Assembly: GCA_036555725.1 (NCBI GenBank)
Contig: DATBKU010000012.1
Location: 1 to 64,000, forward strand
Direction: 5' to 3'
DNA: 64,000 nucleotides
Source: CALAED01 sp036555725
GTDB taxonomy: Bacteria; Actinomycetota; Actinomycetes; Streptosporangiales; Streptosporangiaceae
Within the stretch, counting starts at the first letter, position 1. Each line of letters begins with the position of its first letter. Positions 34,324-42,946 of the stretch are shown piece by piece. The position numbers and the translations under genes are program-made. A model generated the notes under the pieces. That model was not told where the DNA came from and did no database searches. It was given only the letters and a program-made list of their open reading frames with translations.

Positions 34324-35436
34324 ATGACCATCGAGACCACGACGCACGAGCCCGCCCAGCGTACGGGCGACTGGCAGGCCATTCACATCTTCTATGCCAG
34401 CGATCCCAAACCCCTGCTGACCGAATGCGTCGCGCCGCTCGTCGCGGAACTGCGGGAAGGCAACCTGCTCGCCGGGTACTTCTTCATCAACTATTGGCTC
34501 GAAGGCCCCCACGTGCGGCTGCGCCTCAAGCCCGTCAGCGCCGCCGCGACGGACGAGGTGCGGCGCGTCGCCGAGCTGCGGATCGGAGAGTTCCTGGCCC
34601 GGCGGCCGGCACTGTACGAGGTCGATTCCGACTTCCTGGTGGGTTTCTACGATGACATGTTCCGCCTGGAATACAGCGAGCGGGAACGCGTCGAGCGGTA
34701 CGGGAACGACGGGCCAATGCCGTTGCGCCCGAACAATTCCTACCACTACATCCCGTACGAGCCGGAGTACGGGAAGTACGGCGGACCGGACGGCGTCCGG
34801 CTGGCCGAGTGGCACTTCGAGCACTCCAGCGATCTGGTGCTCGACCTCATCGAGAAGGCGAACACCCACCTTCGTACGGTGACGCTGGGGCTGGCCGCGC
34901 AGCTCATGATGATCATGTCGACGACATTTCTGCGCGACCGAAACAGTGTCGCCGAATTTATGGAGAGATATCACCATTTCTGGCATGACTGGTTCCAGCT
35001 GGGCAATTCACAGCGGGACGCGGCCTACGAGAGCAACTACACCGAGATCGTGGGAGACCTTCGGCATCGCTTCAGCGAGATCTTCCATTCGATCACTTCG
35101 GACAAACCCGATCGGCTCACCAGCTTCGGCCGCGCCTGGGCGCTCCACTGCGCCGAACTCCGCGCCCGCGTATCCGAATACGCCGAGCAGGGCCGCCTCA
35201 TATTTCCGGCCCGCGACGAGTCCGGCGAGTATCGACCCGGCCGGACCGTCACCGAGCGGGAGGCCGTCACCGACCCGGAGGTGGCGCTGCGGGCCCTGCT
35301 TTCCCCGTATATGCACATGACGAACAACAGGTTGGGCGCGAACGTGGTCGACGAGTCCTACCTTTCCTACCTGCTGTTCCGATCCCTGACCGACAACACG
35401 GCCGCGGCCGGTGCCGATGAGACGCGGGCTCGATGA
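34324..35436 (+). CDS. Split lantibiotic dehydratase, elimination protein (SpaB_C / thiopeptide type)
   Basis: A 370-residue SpaB_C-domain protein, starting WQAIHIFYASDPKPLL and with NYWLEGPHVRLRLK. It contains YEPEYGKYGGPDG followed by AEWHFEHSSDLVLDL, which matches the conserved PE..RYGG region of LanB elimination domains, so glutamate elimination is favoured. Pyridine synthases of thiopeptides share the same fold, but a thiopeptide locus needs two such proteins and only this one is seen. AGGAGG lies 5 nt before the ATG. Its stop overlaps the M50 gene by 4 nt. Confidence 0.83.
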   Translation: MTIETTTHEPAQRTGDWQAIHIFYASDPKPLLTECVAPLVAELREGNLLAGYFFINYWLEGPHVRLRLKPVSAAATDEVRRVAELRIGEFLARRPALYEVDSDFLVGFYDDMFRLEYSERERVERYGNDGPMPLRPNNSYHYIPYEPEYGKYGGPDGVRLAEWHFEHSSDLVLDLIEKANTHLRTVTLGLAAQLMMIMSTTFLRDRNSVAEFMERYHHFWHDWFQLGNSQRDAAYESNYTEIVGDLRHRFSEIFHSITSDKPDRLTSFGRAWALHCAELRARVSEYAEQGRLIFPARDESGEYRPGRTVTEREAVTDPEVALRALLSPYMHMTNNRLGANVVDESYLSYLLFRSLTDNTAAAGADETRAR

Positions 35437-36689
35437 CAACGGCGCCGCACCTCCTGGAAGCCCGACCCCGGCTGCGGCCCGGCGTCGTGCTCGGTCCGGC
35501 GGTGCGCAGTGGTGCCGCCCTCGTCCACAATGTCAAGGATTCGCGGACCGGTCGTTACTTCCAGATCGGGCCGCGGGAATTCTTTATCGTGTCCCGGCTG
35601 GACGGGAGCACCACGCTGGCCGAGATTGGCCGCGAATACGCCACCGAGTTCCGCCGCCGCCTCGGCGAACCGCAATGGAAACAGATACTCGCCACGCTGG
35701 GCAGCCGGCAACTGCTCGATGGGGCGGGCGAGGTATCCGGAACGGAATCGAAGGCCGGCTCACCGGCCCCGTCCGCGGAGCGGAGCCTGCTGAACGCCCG
35801 GATCACCTTGGTCAACCCGGAGACGTTCTTCCGGAACGTGCAGCCTCGGCTGCGGTGGGTTTTCTCGTCTTACTTCATGGTCTGCGCACTCATCGCGATA
35901 CTGGCGCTCGAAGTCACCGTCGTGGTAAAGGCGACGAGCCTCCTCGACGAGGCGCGGCAATTGTGGAACGCACCCGTCGCCGGATTGGCCGTTGTCGTCA
36001 TTTCCTGGCTCACCGTCGCGCTGCACGAGGCCGCCCACGGGTTGACGGCCACCCACTTCGGCGGTTCCGCCACGGAGATCGGGATCATGTGGAGATTTCC
36101 CGTCCTGGCCCCCTACTGCAGGGTGAACGACGTGTTGTTGTTCCGGCGGCGTCGGCACCGGGTCTACACGGCCTTCGCCGGCGTTTTCGCCGGTCTGCTC
36201 GCGCTTCTTCCGGTGGTGCCGGTATGGCTGTTCGCGCCGCCGGAAAGCAGCCTGCGGCACGCCGCATCGGCCCTTCTTGTGTTCGGCAGCCTCGCCGCCG
36301 TCGCCAACTTCATTCCCTTCCTGCAGTTGGACGGCTACTTCATGCTCAACCACGCGCTCGGTATGCAGAACCTCCGAATCGAGAGCTATCGATTCATCGG
36401 GCAGTTGCTACGAGCGCCGCGGCGTGACGGCGATTCCGGCGTTCTCGCACGCCAGGCCGCCTATCCCGGGCGGGTGCGAGCGATCTATGTCCTCTACGCC
36501 GCCGGTTCGGCTCTGTTCGGCATCGCACTGGCCTGCTGGTTCGTCTACTCGCTGTTCGTCGCGCTACAGGGGAGCCTGGGCGCCGTCCGGGCCGGCGCCG
36601 TCGTCGCTATGGCCGTCGCGGCCGTCACGTTCGCACTTGTCACCAGCCAGCGGCGGCGGCGGTCGAAAGTCGACAAGCCGGCGACGTAA
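35433..36689 (+). CDS. RRE/PqqD-like domain fused to M50 (site-2) membrane metalloprotease
   Basis: Membrane protein of 418 residues. Residues about 12-98 form a PqqD-like winged helix of the kind that binds RiPP leaders. Then come several transmembrane segments, the zinc motif HEAAH (198-202) inside a membrane helix, and the third ligand Asp300 in LQLDGYF. It is the last gene of the maturation operon (ATGA overlap with the LanB elimination gene). A leader-binding domain on a membrane protease suggests leader removal or handover to the exporter; immunity is the alternative. Confidence 0.85.
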   Translation: MTTAPHLLEARPRLRPGVVLGPAVRSGAALVHNVKDSRTGRYFQIGPREFFIVSRLDGSTTLAEIGREYATEFRRRLGEPQWKQILATLGSRQLLDGAGEVSGTESKAGSPAPSAERSLLNARITLVNPETFFRNVQPRLRWVFSSYFMVCALIAILALEVTVVVKATSLLDEARQLWNAPVAGLAVVVISWLTVALHEAAHGLTATHFGGSATEIGIMWRFPVLAPYCRVNDVLLFRRRRHRVYTAFAGVFAGLLALLPVVPVWLFAPPESSLRHAASALLVFGSLAAVANFIPFLQLDGYFMLNHALGMQNLRIESYRFIGQLLRAPRRDGDSGVLARQAAYPGRVRAIYVLYAAGSALFGIALACWFVYSLFVALQGSLGAVRAGAVVAMAVAAVTFALVTSQRRRRSKVDKPAT

Positions 36690-36709
36690 TCGGCCGGCCT
36701 GGGTGCGGT

Positions 36710-37078
36710 TCAGCCGCGCGGGCGGGGCCGATTGGCGACCGCGTACGCGACGTTGATCACTGCAATGGCTATCCAGACGAGGAAGACAGCGGGGACGCCG
36801 TTGGCGTGCATGTTGCCGCTGATCACGGCGGTCGTCAGGAAGCCGCCGAAGACCGTGCCAACGGCGATCCCTATGGTCCGCGCGGCGCCGGACGAGTCGG
36901 TCGCGGCAGCGTGCTCGCTCAGCCGCGCACCGACCTGTTCGTCCACCCGTGCCTCGATTGAGCGATCGATATGTTCGAGGAAGGATTCGACGATGGCCGG
37001 CTCGTAATCGGGGCCGAGTTCCTGGCGCGCCCTCAGGGCGGCGCGCAGCTCGTCCCCGGGTGGCTCTGAACTGGTCAT
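36710..37078 (-). CDS. Small predicted membrane protein, unknown function
   Basis: About 122 residues. The N-terminal 60 residues are charged and helical (ELRAALRARQELGPDYEPAIVESFLEHIDRSIEARVDEQV), followed by two hydrophobic helices (about 70-90 and 97-115). Similar small proteins with a soluble region and a DUF1707/cytoplasmic-helix plus two-helix pattern are common in actinomycetes, often without assigned role. The ATG at 37078 is uncertain; 37114 is in frame. It lies 39 nt after the fusion gene in the same direction and converges on the M50 gene. Confidence 0.65.
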   Translation of the reverse strand: MTSSEPPGDELRAALRARQELGPDYEPAIVESFLEHIDRSIEARVDEQVGARLSEHAAATDSSGAARTIGIAVGTVFGGFLTTAVISGNMHANGVPAVFLVWIAIAVINVAYAVANRPRPRG

Positions 37079-37117
37079 GCCCAAGGCATATCCCTTTCCC
37101 GAATGGGTGTCCATAAA

Positions 37118-40100
37118 TCACTCCGCGTCGTATCGACCCGCGGGCTTGCCACGGATCACTTCAAGTCGCTCGGCCGAGATCGACTCCGTGGCCCAGTCCG
37201 GATCGTTGATCGGCCGCCACGTGGCCTGGTTCATGCTCGGCGACCAGCCAGGGCGCCACTGCGGGGGCCGATTGCCCAAAATGAACTCGCCGACAGACGA
37301 CTCACGCGACCAGTCAAGGCCGAAGGCCTGGGTGGCCAACTCGGTGTCGCCGGCATCAAGTCCGCACGGGGCCAGCTCCATCGCCGTAGCGACCAGATAG
37401 AGCGTCTGGTAGAGCACACCGACGTGCTTGAGCGCCGTGGCGTAGGCGAGGCCGTCGTACTTCCAGGTCAGGCGTTGGATGCGGGCGGTGATCGTAATCA
37501 GGACGTCGGGCATCGCGCCGCCGCCCGCCGAGATGTAAGCGCTCTCGAGCAGTGCCTTTCGATGCTCGATGTCGGTGCTGATGCGGACCAGCCGGTGGCC
37601 CGCCGGGTCGTAGTGGTAGATGGCCTGCGCGAGTCCGTCGCACCGGTGGACCGTGATGTAAAGCTCCAGCTCATACACCGAACCGGCGGACGGATACGGC
37701 CGGTCGCTACTCTCGTAGGGCAGGATGTCCCGATGCAGCGGCCCGAAGACTCCCCGTACTCGGGCCACGCGATAGAGCAGCTCGCCGAGCTGCCGGACGC
37801 CGATCGGCTCGTCCGCGTACCGCCGCACCGAGCGCCGCGACTCCAGCACCGCGGTGAACGGCGGGTCGCGGTCGAGAATGTCGTTGAGCTCCGGCCGGTA
37901 CAGCGGCAGCGCGGGGTGATCGCTCTCGCGCTTCACCGCGGGCTCCGGTTCGATCTTGCCGAGAAACGCGAACGTCGCGCCGAAGTCCTCGTCGTGGCGG
38001 CCGAGCCGGCTGCGCGAATGAAAAAGCAGATCGTGGAAGGCCCACTGCTGGATGGCCTCGTCCTCGTCCTCGGCGAACCGGACGTCGGCCGGATCCGCGG
38101 CGCCCTCGGCGGCGACCAGTACGCCGGCGCCGATCAGGTGACCGGCGACGGCGCGCAGCACCTCCAGGTCCTCGTCCCCCGCGCCGCCGGCGAGATCGGC
38201 GATGGCGGTCGGCCGGATGTGCCCGGTGACGACCTGCCATGCCTCGGCACCCAGCAGTTCTATCCGGTACGGACTCAGCGGTGACTCCACGACCAACGTG
38301 CTCTCTCGCCGGCGTAGAAATGCGAACCGCGAAAGCCGGAGCATCTGGTCCTTCGTGGGCGGCCGGGCGGCGAAGATCGCCGTAGTGGCCATCGGGATGA
38401 TCGACAGCAGTCGTCTGTCTCCCACATCGAGCGAATGCACGAGGGTGAAAGGCAGCCGGTCGAGTGTCGCGTGCAGGCGGGCGAGATCGGCCGTGACATC
38501 GGCATCCTGCCGCCCGTTCGCGGTGAGGATGTCGGCGAACCGATCGATCGGGACCGGCTGGAACGCCAGGGCCTCGAACAGCGTGCGCAGCGCGGGGCTG
38601 ACGTCAGGCACGGTGAGCGCGCCCCATCGGTGCGAAATGACAAGATCGTTGTGCTCGGACTGCAACCGCACGTCCCGGCGGAACGAGTATCGATGGGTCA
38701 GGTGAGGGCCCATGGGCTGCTCCCTCCTGCGGGATGACCCTCCTAACGGTCTGGACCACGGCGGGCCGGCACATAAAAGGAACATGCCGATCGGGTTGAG
38801 ATCGGCCTCTCGAGGAGGCGCGTCCAGCCAGCCGAGCCGTACCGGAATGTCGTACAAACGTCCCGGCGCGAAGCGTGTCCAGAAATGCCGCATGCCCGGG
38901 ACGATCACCTTGACGACCGGAAGCTCGAGGTCGGGCCGCGTTTGGTCCAGAACAAGAAACTCCATGCCTCTCGCCTCCACGAGCGACTGGGCGGTGTGCA
39001 GGTCGTCCAGCAGATCCGGGCTGGACAAGTTGTCATACGAGCTCCGGTTGCGGGCCGGCTGAGCGGCGTCGGGCACCAGGTACGGCTGCGTGGCCACCGT
39101 CGCCGTACGCCACCACGCGAGCTGGAACTCGTCGTCGTTGGCGTAGCCGGCCGTGTCCACGTTGATCACCGCCGGCAGGAACTGGTTCAGCTCGGTGAGC
39201 GCGCGTTGCACCGCGATCTTGGGGTCGAAGTGGGCGCCGAAGCCCATCAGGATGTCCTCGGCCGGCTTGTCGGTTCGCCGGCTCACGGCCACCACGGTGG
39301 GGATGCCGAAGTCGGACGTCAGGTCAAGCACCCACATGGCACGGCGCAGCTGAACGTGCACCGACCGGATTCGGTCGAACCACGGTTCGCGGAAGCTGTC
39401 GAGGTCGACTGCCGGGCGGCGTAGCCGGTTGTACCACCACAACGCCACACCGTCCCGCTCGACGAGCTCCAGAAAGCCCTGGACGATCGCATCTTCAAGA
39501 CTCGAGCCGGCGGCGTTCCCGTTGGAGTCCGCCCACGCGTAGATCGGCTCGTCGTCGAACGGATAGCCGTAGTACAGGTAGCTCGTCGGCAGGTACTTGT
39601 GCCGCCGCTCGGTGACGGACCACACCGGTGTCCAATCGAGCCGGGCGTCTTCGTCGAACGGGTCGCTGACATAGAAGAAGGTCGGTCCGAGTGAGTTGAC
39701 GCGATACCGGTCCCGATACTGTTCGTCGCTGTAGAGCTGGCATTCGTTGGGGTGCACAGCGTCGTCGCCGAGTTCCATCAGGCTGGCGCGCATCCGTGGT
39801 TCGTCGCCCTGGAAGACCCCCGAGTAACGCTCTACCGCCTCACCCAGAGCACTTGCCCTGGCCTGCGTGTCGGTGATGCCCTTTCCGCAATTGTGGCTGC
39901 GCAGCCCGGCCCGGAGCGTCCGCAAATCGAGTACGCCCTGAGCGGGATTGTGGCCGGCCGTATATCCCTTGATCGCCGAGATTTGGGAATCGATTCTGGT
40001 CAGATCGCTGACCACGCCGGTCACTGGGCTGACCAAATTCTCGTACCGGTCCAGAACCTCTTCGGGCGAGCGCGCACGATGTCCGCCGTCAGTCGTAAAC

Positions 40101-41071
40101 GTCTTGACGCGACTCGCCGATATCACCGGTCGATTAATTGTGGATGCAACCAAATTTGGATCGCCGCATGCCGGGCATTGCGGTCGCGCCCGCAGGCTGT
40201 GCCGCACTCCACTCAAGGTCAGGGTATCGAAGGCGAATAGATCGTCCTGCCGGTCATCACTCAACCCGGCCAGCCACTTCATGACCTCGAGGGCAATCAA
40301 CCGCAATCCGATTTCGCGGGTGACCGGCAAGTCCGCCGGCGGCGCAAGCGGAGTCGGCGCACTGAGCCTGTTTTCCAGATACGCCTCGGCGGACCGATTG
40401 CCCTGGAATCGCTGCGCCAGGCAGCCCCAGCAGGCGTTTCGCCGCGGCCGGAAGAGCGGACCCACCCAGACGGTGGGGCCGACCGGTTTGGCGAGCAGCC
40501 ACGGGCGTCCGGTGGCCAGGTATTCGGCGTTGAGCCGAGGCAGTTCCGGGTGCAGATAGTGATCACAGATCACCACGGAGAGTGAGCCGTCGGGCGATGG
40601 CGCGTCGTCGGCCACCCTGATCCCCTCGCGGCGCAGCAGCGTCGCGAACTCGCCGCCCGGCACCTCGCCGAGGGACACCACCCCGACCGTTCCCGATGCC
40701 GCCTCGATGCCGTTCGACGCAGCCCCCGCCGCACCCGACGGCAGCGGGACGCCGGCTCCAGCCAGGTCCCAGTAGGCCGCCGAGCGCGGTTCTTCCGCCG
40801 CGTCCACCAGCCGGAGATGGCCGAGTGCGATCAGCCGCTCGAGGAGATAAAACACCCGTGCAGCAGGCACTTCCCCGGCTAGCCTGTCGGCGACCTCGGC
40901 GGTGGTGTACCTGCCATCGAGGAGGGGCGCGACGCGATGGATCAAGTCCCCTTCGAGCGTCAGCACCTCATGCTCGGACACGAGGTACACGGCCTCACCC
41001 GGCACCTCCGCCACCCGATGGTGTCGCTTGAAGCGGATCCGACGCGGATCCGCTTCGGCTGTAGCGACCAC
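37118..41071 (-). CDS. Fused RRE-ThiF-YcaO cyclodehydratase and SagB dehydrogenase (1317 aa)
   Basis: One chain carries a complete azole-forming machine. Order: RRE/PqqD-like domain (about 10-90), ThiF-like region with CWGC and CPAC zinc pairs, YcaO domain with GEAVERYSG, SNGNAAGSSLEDAIVQG and LELVERDG, ending near residue 775 in LNPIGMFLL, then SagB-type nitroreductase domain (about 787-1317; RRSVRRYADEPIG, PYPSAGSVYELELYI, HVGVLYQTLYLVATAMELAP). The GTG at 41071 comes 3 nt after the NHLP-type precursor gene. The junction holds AGGAGGGA and ATG (38713), which could make a free dehydrogenase of 531 residues. The YcaO part is only distantly like the two G-type enzymes, so it serves a different precursor. 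Confidence 0.88.
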   Translation of the reverse strand: MVATAEADPRRIRFKRHHRVAEVPGEAVYLVSEHEVLTLEGDLIHRVAPLLDGRYTTAEVADRLAGEVPAARVFYLLERLIALGHLRLVDAAEEPRSAAYWDLAGAGVPLPSGAAGAASNGIEAASGTVGVVSLGEVPGGEFATLLRREGIRVADDAPSPDGSLSVVICDHYLHPELPRLNAEYLATGRPWLLAKPVGPTVWVGPLFRPRRNACWGCLAQRFQGNRSAEAYLENRLSAPTPLAPPADLPVTREIGLRLIALEVMKWLAGLSDDRQDDLFAFDTLTLSGVRHSLRARPQCPACGDPNLVASTINRPVISASRVKTFTTDGGHRARSPEEVLDRYENLVSPVTGVVSDLTRIDSQISAIKGYTAGHNPAQGVLDLRTLRAGLRSHNCGKGITDTQARASALGEAVERYSGVFQGDEPRMRASLMELGDDAVHPNECQLYSDEQYRDRYRVNSLGPTFFYVSDPFDEDARLDWTPVWSVTERRHKYLPTSYLYYGYPFDDEPIYAWADSNGNAAGSSLEDAIVQGFLELVERDGVALWWYNRLRRPAVDLDSFREPWFDRIRSVHVQLRRAMWVLDLTSDFGIPTVVAVSRRTDKPAEDILMGFGAHFDPKIAVQRALTELNQFLPAVINVDTAGYANDDEFQLAWWRTATVATQPYLVPDAAQPARNRSSYDNLSSPDLLDDLHTAQSLVEARGMEFLVLDQTRPDLELPVVKVIVPGMRHFWTRFAPGRLYDIPVRLGWLDAPPREADLNPIGMFLLCAGPPWSRPLGGSSRRREQPMGPHLTHRYSFRRDVRLQSEHNDLVISHRWGALTVPDVSPALRTLFEALAFQPVPIDRFADILTANGRQDADVTADLARLHATLDRLPFTLVHSLDVGDRRLLSIIPMATTAIFAARPPTKDQMLRLSRFAFLRRRESTLVVESPLSPYRIELLGAEAWQVVTGHIRPTAIADLAGGAGDEDLEVLRAVAGHLIGAGVLVAAEGAADPADVRFAEDEDEAIQQWAFHDLLFHSRSRLGRHDEDFGATFAFLGKIEPEPAVKRESDHPALPLYRPELNDILDRDPPFTAVLESRRSVRRYADEPIGVRQLGELLYRVARVRGVFGPLHRDILPYESSDRPYPSAGSVYELELYITVHRCDGLAQAIYHYDPAGHRLVRISTDIEHRKALLESAYISAGGGAMPDVLITITARIQRLTWKYDGLAYATALKHVGVLYQTLYLVATAMELAPCGLDAGDTELATQAFGLDWSRESSVGEFILGNRPPQWRPGWSPSMNQATWRPINDPDWATESISAERLEVIRGKPAGRYDAE
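38713..38728 (-). promoter_or_regulatory. Internal ribosome binding site and start codon at the YcaO-SagB junction
   Basis: Inside the fusion gene the minus strand reads AGGAGGGA, 7 nt, then ATG at 38713, exactly where a separate SagB gene would begin (MGPHLTHRYSFRRDV). The 20 codons before it look like an untranslated spacer read through after LNPIGMFLL, and the next codon there, TGT, is one base from TGA. Both full-length and free dehydrogenase could be made. Confidence 0.55.
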
Positions 41072-41074
41072 GGA

Positions 41075-41401
41075 TCAGTCCGGCTCACCGGGCTCCGGCG
41101 CCGTCTTCTCCGGTTGGCGATCCCGACCGGGAGGAGGGACGCTGCACAGGGTGACGCAGAAGCACGCGGAGAACGCCGAGTTCGGACCGCTTGCCAAGGA
41201 CTGAATGGTCAGCGCGTCGGCTGGGGGCGGCGTCAGGCCCTGGATGGTATCGGGATGGACGGGCACGTCGTACTCGGCCAGAACTCCGTCCGGATCGCGT
41301 GCATAACGGGCCGCAAGCGTCGGCTCCATCCACATTCGTGCCCGCAAAGCGGCAAGCCGGTGGCGTTTGCTGACGGGAAGGGTGAGCTGTCGTGCGGTCA
41401 T
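41075..41401 (-). CDS. Candidate second RiPP precursor with nitrile-hydratase-type (NHLP-like) leader
   Basis: About 108 residues from the ATG at 41401, which has GAGG 6 nt upstream; longer in-frame starts reach 41527 without a good site. The middle part, ARMWMEPTLAARYARDPDGV followed by LAEYDVPVHPDTIQG, has the W-x-x-P ... R/F ... DP ... L spacing of NHLP leaders used for TOMM precursors. After LASG the chain reads PNSAFSACFCVTLCSVPPPG, a Cys/Ser/Thr segment suited to azole formation, then a hydrophilic tail rich in Pro and Glu. It lies 3 nt before the fused YcaO-SagB gene, so it is the natural substrate. Function is inferred from context. Confidence 0.7.
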   Translation of the reverse strand: MTARQLTLPVSKRHRLAALRARMWMEPTLAARYARDPDGVLAEYDVPVHPDTIQGLTPPPADALTIQSLASGPNSAFSACFCVTLCSVPPPGRDRQPEKTAPEPGEPD

Positions 41402-41743
41402 GTGGAACCTCAGAACGTTCTCGTGCGCCAAACAGGTCATGGACATGAGATCACCGGGCACGGTAGACAACATCGGGGGCGGCCATCGTCCGGTTGTGTG
41501 CGGTTGCTGTACGGCTAGCCAACTCAAGTCTCTCCGCGACGCCGTTGCCCCGGTAGTGCACCCCTCATCGATCTGGCATGACGTTAGTCATTCTGGTCGC
41601 AGCCCTACGACGCTCCGTGGCGCACCGATTCGGGAGAGTTGCATAATTTGAGGTTTGACAAATTGTCAAAACTCGACACTTCTGCGCTGATATGAGTCAA
41701 TACTACCGATCGTCGATCGGGGCCACGGGGGTAAGGGGCCATC
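41402..41743. promoter_or_regulatory. Divergent region with perfect palindrome before the histidine kinase gene
   Basis: A 342-nt gap between the NHLP-type precursor and the two-component system, with no convincing gene. TTTGACA (41654-41660) and TGTCAAA (41664-41670) form a 7-3-7 palindrome 74 nt before the kinase ATG; the left arm also supplies a TTGACA -35 match. It could be the operator of the LuxR-type response regulator or a promoter element of either operon. Confidence 0.45.
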
Positions 41744-42895
41744 ATGGACACGACGCCCGAAAAGGCGGCGCGATTCGCCTTCTGGGCTGCCATGATCGTC
41801 ATGCTGGGATACTTCATGATCCCGGCTGCCGCGGTCGTGGCCGATCAAACCGGATTTGTCCATGTGCTGTTCGCCATTGGCAGCCTCACCTTGCTCGGGC
41901 TCCTGCAGATCGGTCACACCGTCTACGGGCTCACCCGGCGCGCCGATGGCGGGTGGCGGCTGCCGCTGTTCTTCGTTCCGTCGTGGACACTGCCGGTACA
42001 GGTGCTCTTCACGTACGCGCCCATCTGGTGGTTCGGCGAGCCATGGCTCGGCATTCCGGCATTTCTCGCCTGCACCGTACTTCTGATTCTGCCCATGCCG
42101 CGGTCGCTGCTCGCCTTCGCCGCGATCGTGATCGTCGAGGTGCCGCTGGCCCGGGCGGCCGGCTTCACGATGTCCAGAAGCCTGTACGCGGCCCTGTCCG
42201 TGATGCTGACCGGGGTGGCGCTCTTCGGCCTCATCCGCCTCGCCACGATGGTGCACGAGCTCTACCGGGCCAGAGCCGAACTCGCCCGCCTCGCCGTCGC
42301 CGAGGAGCGGCTGCGGTTCGCGCGCGATCTACATGACCTGCTCGGCCACCGGCTCTCCGTGGTTGCGCTCAAGAGCGAGCTAGCATCGCGATTCCTGCCT
42401 GCCGACCCGGACAAGGCACGGGAGCAGATGAGCGACATCACCGAAATCGTGCACAAGGCGCTGTCCGACGTACGCCGGGTGGCCCACGACTATCGCGGAA
42501 TGTCTTTCGAGGAGGAACTCGGCGCCCTCACGTCCGTGCTCGAGAGCGCCGGCATCACGTGCCGGGTCAACGCCGCCGCGCGGGGCGTCTCCCCTGGCGC
42601 CATGGCGGCGCTGACCTGGGCGCTCCGCGAGGGCACGACCAATGTGCTGCGACACAGCAAGGCGAGTGTGTGCACGATCCAAACCGAGTTGCGCGGCGAC
42701 CTGGTGTACCTGGAAATCGTGAATGACGGCGCCCCGAGCCGGCATGCCGAGGACGGCGCCGACCGCCCGGGGGGCGGAATTCCAGGGCTGATCGAGCGGG
42801 TCACGATGGTCGGCGGCCGCGCGGTCGCCGAACGATGCACAGACGATCTATTCCGACTAATGGTGGAGGTCCCACGGGATGGCACCGTGTCTTAG
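41744..42895 (+). CDS. NarL/DesK-type sensor histidine kinase
   Basis: A 383-residue membrane kinase: five or six hydrophobic segments in residues about 12-165, a short coiled-coil linker, then the HisKA_3 dimerisation box RFARDLHDLLGHRLS with the phospho-His near residue 201, and an HATPase_c domain whose N-box is ALREGTTNVLRHS. No large extracytoplasmic sensor domain is present, so it probably senses within the membrane, as DesK does. The response regulator follows 51 nt later. Sitting beside the RiPP locus, it may respond to membrane stress caused by the products. Confidence 0.9.
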   Translation: MDTTPEKAARFAFWAAMIVMLGYFMIPAAAVVADQTGFVHVLFAIGSLTLLGLLQIGHTVYGLTRRADGGWRLPLFFVPSWTLPVQVLFTYAPIWWFGEPWLGIPAFLACTVLLILPMPRSLLAFAAIVIVEVPLARAAGFTMSRSLYAALSVMLTGVALFGLIRLATMVHELYRARAELARLAVAEERLRFARDLHDLLGHRLSVVALKSELASRFLPADPDKAREQMSDITEIVHKALSDVRRVAHDYRGMSFEEELGALTSVLESAGITCRVNAAARGVSPGAMAALTWALREGTTNVLRHSKASVCTIQTELRGDLVYLEIVNDGAPSRHAEDGADRPGGGIPGLIERVTMVGGRAVAERCTDDLFRLMVEVPRDGTVS

Positions 42896-42946
42896 TGCCC
42901 GTCCATCTGACCGCCCTGTTTCCGCTCTTGGCACGCTGGAGAACCC

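Noticed and set aside
17509..36689. Classification as a thiopeptide cluster
   Set aside because: All early enzymes fit, but only one SpaB_C protein is present and its motifs suit elimination; no [4+2] pyridine synthase could be found.
36688..36733. Hairpin between the M50 gene and the small membrane gene
   Set aside because: Arms of 8 bp (AATCGGCC/GGCCGATT) with a 30-nt loop; too weak to call a terminator with confidence.
41367..41651. 94-codon plus-strand frame with several Cys opposite the NHLP precursor
   Set aside because: No ribosome binding site and no leader pattern; it overlaps the better-supported precursor on the other strand.
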